A DNA stretch of 64,000 nucleotides from Phycisphaerae bacterium (GTDB lineage Bacteria > Planctomycetota > Phycisphaerae > Phycisphaerales > UBA1924), in contig BJHL01000003.1 in NCBI GenBank assembly GCA_014192545.1, positions 186,001 through 250,000 on the forward strand, given 5' to 3'. The notes below the pieces were generated by a model. It was not told the DNA's origin, searched no databases, and worked only from the letters and a program-made list of their open reading frames with translations. A program made the position numbers and the translations under genes. Below are positions 34,738-44,781 of this stretch, piece by piece; position 1 is the first letter of the stretch; each line of letters opens with the position of its first letter.

Positions 34738-36081
34738 CTACGCCTTCACCACCCGCGCCTTCACCCCGCGCCCCCGCACCATCGCATTCCGACTATCCAC
34801 CACCAGCTTCGCATGCGTTCCCACCAACGTCCAATCAATCGCCGCATGATCCGTCACGACCACCACGCAGTCCGCACCCGCCAACGCCGCCGCTGAGAGC
34901 TCCACGCTCGTGAGCGAAATCTGATACTTGCGCATGCTCGGAAACGTCGCCACATGCGGATCGTGATAACTCACCTCGCACCCGCGCGATTGCAACAACT
35001 CGATAATCTCCGCCGCCGGCGTCTCGCGAATGTCATCCACATCGGGCTTATACGCAATGCCCAGCACCAGCACGCGCGAGCCTCGCATCGCCTTCTTGTC
35101 ATCGTTCAACGCATGCGCCACACGCTCCACCACATAATGCGGCATCGCGCTATTGATCTCGCCCGCAAGCTCAATAAATCGCGTCGCATGCCCAAACTCG
35201 CGCGCCTTCCACGTCAAGTAATACGGATCAATCGGAATGCAGTGCCCGCCCAAACCCGGACCCGGATTGAACCGCGCAAACCCAAACGGCTTGGTCGCCG
35301 CCGCATCCAGCACCTGCCAAATATCAATCCCCATGCTCGCAAAGACCGGCTTGAGTTCATTCACCAGCGCGATGTTCACGCTGCGATAAATGTTCTCCAC
35401 CAGCTTCGCGGCCTCCGCAACCTCCGCACTCGCAACCGCAATGACCCGCTGCACCGCTCGCGAATACATCGCCACACCCGCCCGCGTGCTGGCGTCATCA
35501 ATCCCGCCAACCAGCCGCGGAATCGTGCTCGTATCCACCCCCTGCCGACCCGGGTCCTCGCGCTCAGGACTGAAACATAACAAGTAATGCGTGCCCAGCA
35601 CCATCCCCGCATCATCCAATATCCGCTTGCACACCTCGCGCGTCGTGCCTGGATACGTCGTGCTCTCCAGACTGATCAGCACCAACCCGGCATCTACTTT
35701 CGCCGCAAACCTCGCCTGCAACACCCCCGCGATCATCTGCGTCGACGCCTCGACGTACGACAAGTCCGGATCCTTGTGATTCCCCAAAGGCGTCGGCACG
35801 CAAATGCAAATCGCATCACACCGCGCCAAGTCGCTCGCGTCCGCCGTCGCCACAAATCGCTCGCTCGCCGCCAGCGTGCGCACCAGTTCATCACCAAGGT
35901 GCTTCAAATACGCTTCGCCGCGCCGCAGCTTTTCAATCTTGCTGCCATCAACATCAAACCCCACAACACCAAATCCGCCCGCATGCATCGCCCGCACCAG
36001 CGGCAACCCCACATACCCCAGCCCCACCACTCCCACCGTGGCGCGACCGCTCGCAAACTTCGCAACAAGTGCATCAATCAT
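34738..36081 (-). CDS. UDP-sugar (HexNAc-type) 6-dehydrogenase
   Basis: NAD-dependent enzyme that oxidises C6 of a UDP-sugar to a uronic acid for surface polysaccharide. The 447-residue protein has the Rossmann loop 'TVGVVGLGYVGLPLVRAM', 'AICICVPTPL', 'LVLISLESTTYPGTT' and the middle-domain block 'FNPGPGLGGHCIPIDPYYLTWKA'. The GGHCIPIDP motif contains the catalytic Cys. This form is closer to WbpA/WecC-type enzymes (UDP-GlcNAc or UDP-ManNAc) than to the short UDP-glucose dehydrogenases. ATG 36081 is chosen over a TTG at 36087. No glycosyltransferases are adjacent. Confidence 0.88.
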   Translation of the reverse strand: MIDALVAKFASGRATVGVVGLGYVGLPLVRAMHAGGFGVVGFDVDGSKIEKLRRGEAYLKHLGDELVRTLAASERFVATADASDLARCDAICICVPTPLGNHKDPDLSYVEASTQMIAGVLQARFAAKVDAGLVLISLESTTYPGTTREVCKRILDDAGMVLGTHYLLCFSPEREDPGRQGVDTSTIPRLVGGIDDASTRAGVAMYSRAVQRVIAVASAEVAEAAKLVENIYRSVNIALVNELKPVFASMGIDIWQVLDAAATKPFGFARFNPGPGLGGHCIPIDPYYLTWKAREFGHATRFIELAGEINSAMPHYVVERVAHALNDDKKAMRGSRVLVLGIAYKPDVDDIRETPAAEIIELLQSRGCEVSYHDPHVATFPSMRKYQISLTSVELSAAALAGADCVVVVTDHAAIDWTLVGTHAKLVVDSRNAMVRGRGVKARVVKA

Positions 36082-36114
36082 GCACAACAGTATCGGCTCT
36101 TCAGCGTCGACGGC

Positions 36115-37224
36115 TTACACCGCCGTCACCGCTGACATCGGCTTGCGATACTGCAAATCCGGAGCCCGATCCCGCCGATCCTTCACGGCTTCCGTTCGCC
36201 ACAACCCAACCCAGTGATTCGGCTTCACTTCGACAAGCGCATAATCGCCTGCAGGCTCATCAACACGCCGCAAGTCCGCCGGCGCATCATGCCAAGGCCA
36301 CCAAGGCCGCGCGCCGGTACCGATACCCATTTTCTCCACGCGCGAGAACTCAACTGGATCGTCGACAATCTCCTTGATCGTCACCAGCCTGTCGCGCTTC
36401 GTGCCAACGCGCGGAATGCTATTGAGCAAACCGCGCGTGTACGGATGCAGCGGATTCTCGAACAAATCCAGCACATTCGCATACTCCACCACGCGCCCCG
36501 CGTACATCACGCACACCACATCCGCATTCTCTGCAACCACGCCCAAATCGTGCGTAATCAGCAGCACACCCATGCCGCGCGTCAACTTGAGCTGCGTGAG
36601 CAACTCCAGAATCTGCGCCTGAATCGTCACATCCAGCGCCGTCGTGGGTTCGTCAGCAAGCAGCAACCGCGGCTGGCACGCCAGCGCCATCGCAATCATG
36701 ATGCGCTGCCGCATACCGCCTGAAAACTGGTGCGGATACTGCTTAATACGAACTTCCGGACTCGGAATCCCTACATCCCGCATCGCCCCAAGCGCAACCT
36801 GCTCAGCCTTGTTCGCATCAATATCTTGATGCAGCAAAATCGCTTCCATGATCTGATCACCCACGGTGTACACCGGGTTCAGACTCGTCATGGGCTCCTG
36901 AAAAATCATCGCAATCTCGTTGCCGCGAATCTCGCGCATCTGCGATTCTGTCTGCGTGAGCAAGTCAATCACTTGCCCTTTGCGCCGCCGAAACTGAATC
37001 GTCCCGCGATCAAACCGTCCAGGCGGCCGAGGAATGAGTTGCAACATGCTCATCGCGCTCACCGACTTGCCGCATCCCGACTCGCCCACCACCGCCACCG
37101 TCTGCTGCGGATAAATCGTGAGCGCATTGCCATCCACCGCCTGAATCCGCGGCCCGCCGCGATTGTCAAACGAGACCGCCAAATCGCGAACGGTGACGAG
37201 AGGTTGTGTGAGGTCAAGTTCCAT
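36115..37224 (-). CDS. Oligopeptide-type ABC transporter ATP-binding protein (OppD/DppD-like)
   Basis: Cytoplasmic ATPase of a peptide-type ABC importer. The 369-residue protein has Walker A '[17 protein letters not shown]', the Q loop '[14 protein letters not shown]', the signature '[16 protein letters not shown]', Walker B '[17 protein letters not shown]' and H loop 'VLLITHDLG'. The C-terminal oligopeptide extension ('[19 protein letters not shown]') is present but lacks obvious iron-sulfur cysteines. It is the last gene of the five-gene transporter run; no OppF partner is present, so the ATPase may be a homodimer or pair with a distant protein. Confidence 0.92.
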   Translation of the reverse strand: MELDLTQPLVTVRDLAVSFDNRGGPRIQAVDGNALTIYPQQTVAVVGESGCGKSVSAMSMLQLIPRPPGRFDRGTIQFRRRKGQVIDLLTQTESQMREIRGNEIAMIFQEPMTSLNPVYTVGDQIMEAILLHQDIDANKAEQVALGAMRDVGIPSPEVRIKQYPHQFSGGMRQRIMIAMALACQPRLLLADEPTTALDVTIQAQILELLTQLKLTRGMGVLLITHDLGVVAENADVVCVMYAGRVVEYANVLDLFENPLHPYTRGLLNSIPRVGTKRDRLVTIKEIVDDPVEFSRVEKMGIGTGARPWWPWHDAPADLRRVDEPAGDYALVEVKPNHWVGLWRTEAVKDRRDRAPDLQYRKPMSAVTAV

Positions 37225-37247
37225 AGTCGTTCGACGTTCTGCCTTCC

Positions 37248-38771
37248 TTACACCCGAGCCTTCTTCAACTTCGGATCAATCGCATCGCGCGTCGCCTCAC
37301 CCAGCATGTTGTAACTCAGCACCGTCAGGAAGATAATCACGCCCGGAAAAATCGCGAGCCACCAATTGAACTGCCCCGACGTTCCCGTCGCATCACTCAG
37401 CAGCCGCCCCCAGCTTGCCTGCTCGTCAGGTCCAAGCCCCAGGTAGCTCAGCGCAGCTTCAAACAAAATCGCCGCCGCCACCGCAAAACTCGCATCAACC
37501 AGCACGGGAGTCACGCCATTGGGCAGCATGTGCTTGAACAACACGCTCCGCAAGGGCAATCCCACCGCCTTCGCGGCTTGCACAAAATCCTGATTGCGCA
37601 GCCGCAAAAACTCCGCGCGTGTAAATCGCGCCGCGCCCGTCCACGTCACGCACCCGATGATCGCCATCATCACATACGTATTGCGAGGCAGCACCGCCGC
37701 CGCGACAATGAGCAAGAACAGCACCGGCACGCTCATGAAAATCTCAACCACGCGCGACAGCAGCAGATCAATCCAGCCGCCAAAGTACCCCATCATCGCG
37801 CCAATCGTCACGCCGATCACCACCGCGATCCCAGTTGAGACAAGCCCAATCGAAATCGACAACCGGCACGCGTGCAGCAACTGGCTCAGCACATCCTGAC
37901 CCAAACTATCTGTACCGACCATGTGCAGCGGCGCGCCCACAGGGCTCGCGACCTTGTTGACCACGTCGTCTTTCGTCATTCCATCCGCCGTCCGAGGCGG
38001 CAGCAAATTCCCCGTAATGCTCCGCTGATTGGGCGAGAACGGAATGAGCGTAAACACGCCTTCAGCTTGCTTCGCAGCGATCATCTCGCGATACGGAAAC
38101 GTCTGTAGCGGCTTCTTGGGCCAACCCGCAACCGCAAAAACACCCACCAAAACCGCGACCGAAACGCACATGATCCGCACGCTCAGCGAACGAATCGGCA
38201 GAATCATCGCAACCCCAGCGGCTGCAATCGCACCAATCCCAGATGCAACCGGTACTCGAAATGCCCACAGGTTCTGTGCCAGTTCTCGCGTCGCACGCAC
38301 GTCGCTATCACGCACTTGTGAGAAAACAAACGTGCAGCCAATGACGATCACCCCAACGATGACGCCGCACATCAGCAGTGTGAGCAGCCTGTCAGACCGC
38401 TGAATCTTTCTCCAACCCAGCATCCATCCAATACCTACCACGCTTCCCAGCGCGAGTGCCACGTCACCCGCCGACAAATTGCGAATCAGCGGATACGTCG
38501 TTCGCACCACGCTTCCCGCTTCATCAAGTTCGCGATGCACAATCGGATGCCCACTCGCAATGAACGGGGCAATCACTGCAAACAGCGCGACGACGCCCAG
38601 CCAGAAGAGCGCAAACCGCGCCCCGGTGCGCTTCGTTACGGTCTCCCATGCATCAGCCCAGAACCCCTTGGCCTCTTGCACGCCAATCCCCTGCGCAAGC
38701 TGCACCCCCGACACCGCCGTCAACCCGCGCGTGCCGCCCACACCAGAATTGCCCGCATTACTCGCCATCAT
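37248..38771 (-). CDS. Peptide ABC transporter permease, OppC/DppC type (long form)
   Basis: Membrane subunit of the importer, 507 residues against about 300 for usual OppC. The conserved part is the last 240 residues: '[24 protein letters not shown]' and the EAA loop '[20 protein letters not shown]'. It ends with '[11 protein letters not shown]'. Between helix 1 and this core lie about four extra hydrophobic segments (residues about 90-220) plus a soluble loop. An adjacent ATG at 38768 is equally possible. It is one of two OppC-type permeases in the cluster. Confidence 0.88.
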   Translation of the reverse strand: MMASNAGNSGVGGTRGLTAVSGVQLAQGIGVQEAKGFWADAWETVTKRTGARFALFWLGVVALFAVIAPFIASGHPIVHRELDEAGSVVRTTYPLIRNLSAGDVALALGSVVGIGWMLGWRKIQRSDRLLTLLMCGVIVGVIVIGCTFVFSQVRDSDVRATRELAQNLWAFRVPVASGIGAIAAAGVAMILPIRSLSVRIMCVSVAVLVGVFAVAGWPKKPLQTFPYREMIAAKQAEGVFTLIPFSPNQRSITGNLLPPRTADGMTKDDVVNKVASPVGAPLHMVGTDSLGQDVLSQLLHACRLSISIGLVSTGIAVVIGVTIGAMMGYFGGWIDLLLSRVVEIFMSVPVLFLLIVAAAVLPRNTYVMMAIIGCVTWTGAARFTRAEFLRLRNQDFVQAAKAVGLPLRSVLFKHMLPNGVTPVLVDASFAVAAAILFEAALSYLGLGPDEQASWGRLLSDATGTSGQFNWWLAIFPGVIIFLTVLSYNMLGEATRDAIDPKLKKARV

Positions 38772-38805
38772 TCACATCTCAAATCTATCGTCGCCACTCC
38801 GAACG

Positions 38806-38869
38806 CTGACTCTTTGCATACCTGACTCTTTACACACCTGACTCTTCGCACGCCTGACTCTTCGCACTC
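38806..38869. repeat. Four 16-base repeats between two permease genes
   Basis: Four consecutive 16-base units starting CTGACTCTT (CTGACTCTTTGCATAC, CTGACTCTTTACACAC, CTGACTCTTCGCACGC, CTGACTCTTCGCACTC). It fills most of the 123-base gap between oppB-like and oppC-like genes; 16 is twice the period 8 of other arrays here. Confidence 0.8.
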
Positions 38870-38894
38870 GCCAGTTCGCACGCCCGAACCTCAA

Positions 38895-40424
38895 TCACGA
38901 ATACGACACACGCGGATCCGCCGCCGCATACAGCAAATCTGCCAGCAGCAGCGCGAGCACGTTCACCGTCGCGATGATGATCGCATTCGCCATGATCAAT
39001 TCGCGATCCTTCAGCACGATTGCCTCAATGATCAAACTGCCCATCCCGGGAATATTGAAAATCCGCTCGATGATCACGCTGCCGCCAAACATCGCAGGGA
39101 AAATCGTCGCAAACATCGTAATCAGAGGCAGCAGACTGTTGCGAAACACGTGCGCAAACACAATCGTCGAGCTATCAACGCCCTTCGCCTTCGCCGTGCG
39201 CACATAGTCTGCCGAAAAGTTATCCAGCATCGCCGCCCGCGTCTGCTTGCTCAAAATCGCGAAGCCGCCATACACCATGCACGCGATCGGCAGTGCAATG
39301 TGCCACAACAAATCGATCAAGTATCCCCGCTGCCACACGCCATCAGTCAGCGTCGGCAAGTACGTCATCCGCGTCGCGTCATTGTCGTGCAAGCCGCCCG
39401 CCGGGAACATGCCCAGGTATTCCTTGTTCGCAAGAAACCCGATTGCCATGACCCCTGCCCACACAGTCGGTATGGACCACAGCGCGACAAACACCGTGCC
39501 CGATCCCGTGTCAAAGAGCGTTCCCTTGCGCGTCGCCGCCAGCATGCCCATAGGCACCGCGATGGTGTACACAATCGGAAAGGCGATCATGTTGAGCATC
39601 AGCGTCAAAGGCAAAGCATCACTGATGAGCGCTTTGACTGGCCGCTGTCTCGCGAAACTCTGACCCAGATCCGGCTCAGCAATACTCACAACGCCCGGAA
39701 TAATCGCCACGCCCGCCTGCTCGTAAGGCTTCTGTCGAAACAGTGCCGCCAGACGCTCGCGACTATCAACCGCGTCGTAGTACGCGGCCAGCATCGTCTT
39801 GCCAGATTCCGCTGCGGGCTTCCATGCAGCGTTGTTCGTGTCAGGCGTCCACCCGTCCAACTCGCTCTCGACCGGCAACCCTTTGTTGCTCACCAAGTTC
39901 GCCTGATCCGTTGCGCGAAGATACTCGCCAACCGCTTCCATCGCCTGCGTCCGTCGCGCCACGTACGTCGCGCGCTTCTGCGAATAATCGTCCTGCCCGC
40001 GTCGATACGCAAGTTGGAGCTCCTCCGCCGTCGCGTTCGAGTTCGGCAGCCCGATGCCACTCCACGAAGTTGCATTCAGCGAATCTGTAAACAGTCGCCA
40101 CAAAGGCGGCTCTTTCACCACCTTGGGCGGACTGATCAAGTTTCCATCGCCAAGCACCTGATCCCGCTCGCCAAACTTCACTGGGCTGATGCGCCCAAGC
40201 CAGCGAAAGTACTGCACAATCACCGGATCGTCCAGCCCGTATCTGTCCTCCAAATACGCCTCTTGCACCGCACGATTCGTCGCTTCCGTCGCCCCCCCGC
40301 CGGCCACTCGCAGCGCCGCACCCACCCCGCCAGGCGACAGCGCAACCAGCATGAAAATCATGAAGCTGATGCCAATCAGCGTCGGCACCATAAGCAGCAA
40401 TCGGCGGATGATGTACGTTGCCAT
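38895..40424 (-). CDS. Peptide ABC transporter permease, OppB/DppB type (long form)
   Basis: Membrane subunit of the importer, 509 residues instead of about 310-340. It begins with the usual 'ATYIIRRLLLMVPTLIGISFMIF' helix and ends with the conserved core 'TVWAGVMAIGFL' to 'FSADYVRTAKAKGVDSSTIVFAHVFRNSLLPLITM' (EAA loop) and 'IERIFNIPGMGSLI'. Between them, residues about 50-260 form a long hydrophilic insert that should lie outside the inner membrane. ATG 40424 is preceded by GGAG. It lies 44 bases after the binding-protein gene. Confidence 0.9.
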   Translation of the reverse strand: MATYIIRRLLLMVPTLIGISFMIFMLVALSPGGVGAALRVAGGGATEATNRAVQEAYLEDRYGLDDPVIVQYFRWLGRISPVKFGERDQVLGDGNLISPPKVVKEPPLWRLFTDSLNATSWSGIGLPNSNATAEELQLAYRRGQDDYSQKRATYVARRTQAMEAVGEYLRATDQANLVSNKGLPVESELDGWTPDTNNAAWKPAAESGKTMLAAYYDAVDSRERLAALFRQKPYEQAGVAIIPGVVSIAEPDLGQSFARQRPVKALISDALPLTLMLNMIAFPIVYTIAVPMGMLAATRKGTLFDTGSGTVFVALWSIPTVWAGVMAIGFLANKEYLGMFPAGGLHDNDATRMTYLPTLTDGVWQRGYLIDLLWHIALPIACMVYGGFAILSKQTRAAMLDNFSADYVRTAKAKGVDSSTIVFAHVFRNSLLPLITMFATIFPAMFGGSVIIERIFNIPGMGSLIIEAIVLKDRELIMANAIIIATVNVLALLLADLLYAAADPRVSYS

Positions 40425-40468
40425 CGCAGCGTCTCCAGAATCAATCACACACACTCAACGCGCGATGC

Positions 40469-42481
40469 TTAGTTGTTCGTCTTCGACGCCGCAGGGTTTT
40501 GCACGAACAATTCGTCGTACTGGAATCCGTTCTTGTACTCGTTGAAGTTGCCCACGCGCGGGCCAACGACTCGCAGCCACGGCCGCTCAGCAACAAACGT
40601 GTACGGCTGCTCATCGTGAATGATCTGGTGCATGCGGTGCCAATATTCCATCCGCTTGGTCACGTCCAGCTCCCGCCGACCCTTCTCAAGTATGTCATCC
40701 ACTTCCGCATTCGCCCACTGCACGAAGTTGTCACCCTGATTCTGAATATATTGGCTATGCCAAATCTGCTGCGGATCACTCTCTGGGCTCGTTGGACTCC
40801 ACGCCATCGTTATGCAATCAAAGTCACGATTGTCCACAATGCTCATGAACACCGACCAATCAAGCGGCTTGAGAACGCACTCAATGCCCAGTTTCGCCGC
40901 TTGATCCTTCGTGTACTTCACCAACCGCTCCGTCGTCTCATTACCGACGGGATACGTGAACTCGAACTTGAACGGTTTGCCTTCGGCATTCTCAATCGTC
41001 CCATCGCCATCGCGATCTTCCCAACCCGCCTCCTTCAGCAACTTTCTTGACTCGACCATGCTGTACGACCACGGCTTGATACTCGGGTTGGCCTGAGGCG
41101 TCACGCTATTGAAAGGCCCCGTTGCAGGCCGCGCAAGCCCCGCAAAAATCTCCCTCACAATCAGCTCACGATCAAGCATCTGCGTCATCGCCCGCCGCAC
41201 GCGTTTGTCAGAGAAAGGCGTCAACTTGTCGCCACGTTTGCCGCAGTTCCAGCCAATAAAGCTATACCCGCCGCGAATGTTGTACCACATCCGCGCCTGA
41301 TTTCCTCGCTTGAGCCAATCGTCATTCTTCACGAAGCTCGCGAATTGCGTCGAATTCGGTGTCGTCCAATCCGCTTCACCATTATTGAAAGCCGTCACGC
41401 GTGCCAAGTCATCACGATTGACCTTGAACCGCAGCCGCTCATACACAGGCTTGGGCCCCCAATACTGCTCATTGCGCACCAGTTCCACATCCGTGCCCGG
41501 CTTCCACTGGCTATCCATCGAAACGTTCGCGAACTTGAACGGCCCACTGCCGATCACAAATCCAGTCGCCTGGTTGTACTGCGTGGGCGTGATGTCCTTG
41601 TACACATGCTTGGGCAAAATCGGGAAGCTCCCCATCGCGCCACTCAAGTTCGTAAACAGCACTTGATTGAACTTGAACTCCACCGCGTGCTGATCAATCT
41701 GCTTGATTTCCGTGATGAAATCCGTAATGCTGCGAGGCCGCTCGGCCGCCAACTGCGCGTTGCGCATCCATTGAAACGTCCAGATGACATCTTCCGCAAG
41801 CACCGGCTCACCATCACTAAACCGCGCCCGCGGATTGATCCGCACGCGCAGCCATGTGCCGTCTGGTGCGTACTGCCACGCCTGCGCCAGCACCCCGCGA
41901 ATCTCCAGCGTCTTGGGATCCCACTCCGCCAAATACTCCGTCACGCGCTCAAACACGTACGCGCCGTACACATCCTTATACACCAGCGGCATCACGTTCT
42001 GCGGCTGTGCATTGAAAATCTCCGTCAACTCGCCACCCTCAGCAAATCCCGCAATCGTCTTGGGCTCGCTGTCGTGCTCTGCACGCTCGGGCTGCCAAGT
42101 AATCGGCACACCCTTCACCGCCCAACTCTCATCGCGATCACTCGCACTCACCACCGCCGCAGGCTTGTCGTTTGCCGCTTGCGTGCTACTCGCCGCCGAT
42201 GCCGCCCCACTCACCTTCACGCCCCGCGCAATCTGTTGCTTCACTTCAGCCATGTCGCGCGACAAATTACTCAGCCGATCGCGCATGCCCGAAACTTCGG
42301 CCTTATCCAGCGTGTCTTGCACGCGGGCGGCTTGCTTCTCAATCGAGTCAATCTTGCTCGACAGCCCCTTGAATTCCGTCCACTGCCGGTCCGCCTGCTT
42401 CATGGACAAAAACACCAGCAGTCCAGTCACGCACACCAGCAAGATGATGACAAAGTCCTTGACGCCGAAGCGATTTTGCAT
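40469..42481 (-). CDS. Membrane-anchored extracellular solute-binding protein, family 5
   Basis: Substrate receptor of the importer, 670 residues. Residues 8-30 form a membrane helix without a signal-peptidase or lipobox motif, so the protein is probably tethered by it. Residues about 35-85 are charged heptads suggesting a coiled coil, then a low-complexity linker. The binding domain follows, with 'AWQYAPDGTWLRVRINPRARFSDGEPVLAEDVIWTF', 'FVIGSGPFKF' and 'DKRVRRAMTQMLDRELIVREI', typical of family 5 (peptide, nickel or sugar receptors). ATG 42481 has AGGA upstream. The ligand is unknown. Confidence 0.88.
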   Translation of the reverse strand: MQNRFGVKDFVIILLVCVTGLLVFLSMKQADRQWTEFKGLSSKIDSIEKQAARVQDTLDKAEVSGMRDRLSNLSRDMAEVKQQIARGVKVSGAASAASSTQAANDKPAAVVSASDRDESWAVKGVPITWQPERAEHDSEPKTIAGFAEGGELTEIFNAQPQNVMPLVYKDVYGAYVFERVTEYLAEWDPKTLEIRGVLAQAWQYAPDGTWLRVRINPRARFSDGEPVLAEDVIWTFQWMRNAQLAAERPRSITDFITEIKQIDQHAVEFKFNQVLFTNLSGAMGSFPILPKHVYKDITPTQYNQATGFVIGSGPFKFANVSMDSQWKPGTDVELVRNEQYWGPKPVYERLRFKVNRDDLARVTAFNNGEADWTTPNSTQFASFVKNDDWLKRGNQARMWYNIRGGYSFIGWNCGKRGDKLTPFSDKRVRRAMTQMLDRELIVREIFAGLARPATGPFNSVTPQANPSIKPWSYSMVESRKLLKEAGWEDRDGDGTIENAEGKPFKFEFTYPVGNETTERLVKYTKDQAAKLGIECVLKPLDWSVFMSIVDNRDFDCITMAWSPTSPESDPQQIWHSQYIQNQGDNFVQWANAEVDDILEKGRRELDVTKRMEYWHRMHQIIHDEQPYTFVAERPWLRVVGPRVGNFNEYKNGFQYDELFVQNPAASKTNN

Positions 42482-42636
42482 GTCACAAATCCTGTAAGCA
42501 AACGCCAAGCGCACGAGAGACGCCCAGCAAGTTAGTCCAGCGTATGAAGCAATGGTTCACGAGACTATCACACGCCGGCAACATCTACCTAACCGATATC
42601 CGCGTCCGTATCTCCAACTTCGCCCCTCATCGCCCG

Positions 42637-43944
42637 TTATCGCCGCGACCGCTTCGGATCCAGCGCCTCGCGCAACCCCTCACCGACGAAGTTCAACGCA
42701 AGCAGCGTCGTTCCCAACATCACGCATGGAAACACCAACAGCCACCAATGCGACTGATACGGGTTCAGTTCGCCCAGACCCTCCGCCGCCAAATTCCCCC
42801 AACTCGGAAGCGGCGGCTTCACCCCAATCCCCAAGAAACTCAAAAAACTCTCCTGCAGCATTGCCTGCGGCACCGTCAGCGTCGCATAAACCGTGATGGG
42901 CCCAACCAGATTCGGCAGCAAATGTCGCAAAAAAATCCGCGAAGTTGGCAACCCCATCGCCCGCGCCGCCTCGATAAACGGCTGCTGCTTCAAGCTCAAC
43001 ACCTGCCCGCGAATCACCCGCGCCATCGTCAGCCAACTCACGCCGCCAATGGCAATCAGCAGCGTCACCAGGTCCAGCGCCGTCCGTGTCCCCTCACCAA
43101 CCTTCCTCGGCGGAAACTGCTTGAACGCATCCGCTTCCAAATTCTTCTTAATCTTTTCGTTATTCGCCAAGTACGCCCGCACTGCCTCGCGCCCTGCGCG
43201 ACCATCCACCGCAACACCATCACTACGGATCATCAGAGTCGCTTGCTCGCGTACCCACACCGTCCGATCCTTCTGCCGCGATATGTACTCCCCAACCATC
43301 GCATCACTCGCGACCGCGAGCAGCACGACGAGCAACACATAAGGCAACCCATACAACACATCCACCACGCGCATCATCACCCCATCCACGCGCCCGCCCA
43401 CATATCCGCTAATCGCCCCATACGCCGTGCCGATGCACACGCTCAGTGCCGCCGCTGCAATGCCTATGACTAGTGAAATCCCGCCGCCCGCGAGCACCCG
43501 CACCAGCAAACTCCGCCCAAGTGCATCTGTCCCCAACAAGTAACTGGGCCACTGCTCACGCATCGCGCTCGCCACCGCCCCCTCGCGAGCATCAATCGCA
43601 GCCTTGATCGACACCCCGTGTTCTTTCGCGATCGCCTCCACTCGCTCCGCCGGCACCTGCGCGTTCAGCCGCTCCACCTGCTCGCTGCTTGGCTCAATCC
43701 ACGCAGGCGGCAACCTCGCCCCCGATGTCTGCCCATCGCTGTACCGCACCACAGTCCGCCCGCTCGCCGCATCAGCGCCCGCAGGCGTCACGCGCCCCAA
43801 CGTGTAAGGCAGCGTCGCCAAACACGCAATCAACATGCACGCCAAAAATCCCAGCCCAATCATCCCCGCCACGCTGCGCGTAAGCGGATTATCCCGCCCA
43901 ACCGGCGGAGCCATAATCGCCGGAATAGATTCCTCGTTCGTCAT
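42637..43944 (-). CDS. Peptide ABC transporter permease, second OppC/DppC type
   Basis: A second OppC-like permease, 435 residues. The first helix is at about 25-45 ('AGMIGLGFLACMLIACLATL'). A hydrophilic region of about 80 residues follows, then 'LGTDALGRSLLVRVLAGGGISLVIG', and a second insert between helices ('TVWVREQATLMIRSDGVAVD', residues about 215-270) before the EAA loop 'EAARAMGLPTSRIFLRHLLPN'. It ends 'VGEGLREALDPK', as OppC proteins do. It is the first transporter gene, right after the site-2 protease gene. Start is uncertain (GTG 43971 or ATG 43950 are possible). Confidence 0.87.
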   Translation of the reverse strand: MTNEESIPAIMAPPVGRDNPLTRSVAGMIGLGFLACMLIACLATLPYTLGRVTPAGADAASGRTVVRYSDGQTSGARLPPAWIEPSSEQVERLNAQVPAERVEAIAKEHGVSIKAAIDAREGAVASAMREQWPSYLLGTDALGRSLLVRVLAGGGISLVIGIAAAALSVCIGTAYGAISGYVGGRVDGVMMRVVDVLYGLPYVLLVVLLAVASDAMVGEYISRQKDRTVWVREQATLMIRSDGVAVDGRAGREAVRAYLANNEKIKKNLEADAFKQFPPRKVGEGTRTALDLVTLLIAIGGVSWLTMARVIRGQVLSLKQQPFIEAARAMGLPTSRIFLRHLLPNLVGPITVYATLTVPQAMLQESFLSFLGIGVKPPLPSWGNLAAEGLGELNPYQSHWWLLVFPCVMLGTTLLALNFVGEGLREALDPKRSRR

Positions 43945-43971
43945 GCCCATGCAGCATAGCGACTCACCCAC

Positions 43972-44661
43972 TCAGATCGGATCGATCCAGGTCGCACCGA
44001 TCGCATCCGCAAATATCCCCGTCGCCAACGCCGACAAAAGGTGTCCCGCCCACCACACATACTTCGACACCACAAAAAACAACACCGCAAACCCAATAAA
44101 CCCGGCTATCTGCCCCGCCTCACTCTCCCATATCCGCCGATACGCCGGCACAAAGTCCGACAAAATCCGCGATCCATCCAGCGGCGGAAATGGCAGCAAA
44201 TTAAACACAAATCCCACCACGTTGATCAGCACCCCCGTGTACAAGAACAAGTGCACGTTCTTCATCATCTCCGCCGAAACGCCGGTGCGATCACCAAACT
44301 TCAACCAGAACCCATCCGCAAACACACACAAAACCGCCAACGACAAATTCATCGCCGGCCCCGCAAACGCCACCCGCGATTCGTCATACCGCCTGCGATA
44401 GTTCGCCGGATTCGTGGGCATCAGCCCCCACGTGAACCCGAACATCACAAACATGATCCACGCCCACGGAAACGGAATATGCACAAACGGATTCCACGTC
44501 ATGTGCCCACTGTGATACGGCACATCATCCCCGCACCGAATCGCCACCCACCCGTGCGCCAGTTCATGCAGCGTAATCGAAAGAATCACCCACATCACCC
44601 ACGAAATGAGATAGATGGGCCCGGCATCCTGCAACGTCTTGTCGACCCACCAGTTGTTCAT
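43972..44661 (-). CDS. Site-2 protease family (M50) membrane metalloprotease
   Basis: Integral membrane zinc protease of 229 residues with about six hydrophobic segments. HELAH at 32-36 in 'VILSITLHELAHGWVAI' gives two zinc ligands and the catalytic Glu; 'NLLPFPPLDGSRIL' near residue 160 supplies the third ligand Asp. There is no PDZ domain, so it belongs to the small group of uncertain substrate rather than RseP. ATG 44661 is chosen; ATG 44673 in the same frame is equally possible. The start abuts an octanucleotide array. It precedes the transporter cluster on the same strand. Confidence 0.88.
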   Translation of the reverse strand: MNNWWVDKTLQDAGPIYLISWVMWVILSITLHELAHGWVAIRCGDDVPYHSGHMTWNPFVHIPFPWAWIMFVMFGFTWGLMPTNPANYRRRYDESRVAFAGPAMNLSLAVLCVFADGFWLKFGDRTGVSAEMMKNVHLFLYTGVLINVVGFVFNLLPFPPLDGSRILSDFVPAYRRIWESEAGQIAGFIGFAVLFFVVSKYVWWAGHLLSALATGIFADAIGATWIDPI

Positions 44662-44673
44662 ACGAAAATCCAA

Positions 44674-44721
44674 TGACGAAGTGACGAAGTGACGAAGTGA
44701 CGAAGTGACAGAGTGACGAAG
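44674..44721. repeat. Octanucleotide array TGACGAAG
   Basis: Six units of TGACGAAG (one is TGACAGAG) in exact period 8, directly upstream of the M50 protease start. The reverse complement of this octamer recurs at 44822-44845 and 51556-51595. Confidence 0.85.
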
Positions 44722-44781
44722 TAAAGACAGGAAGAACGGAAGAGGTGAAGAGGTGATCTACCACTCATCATACCGCCCCCT

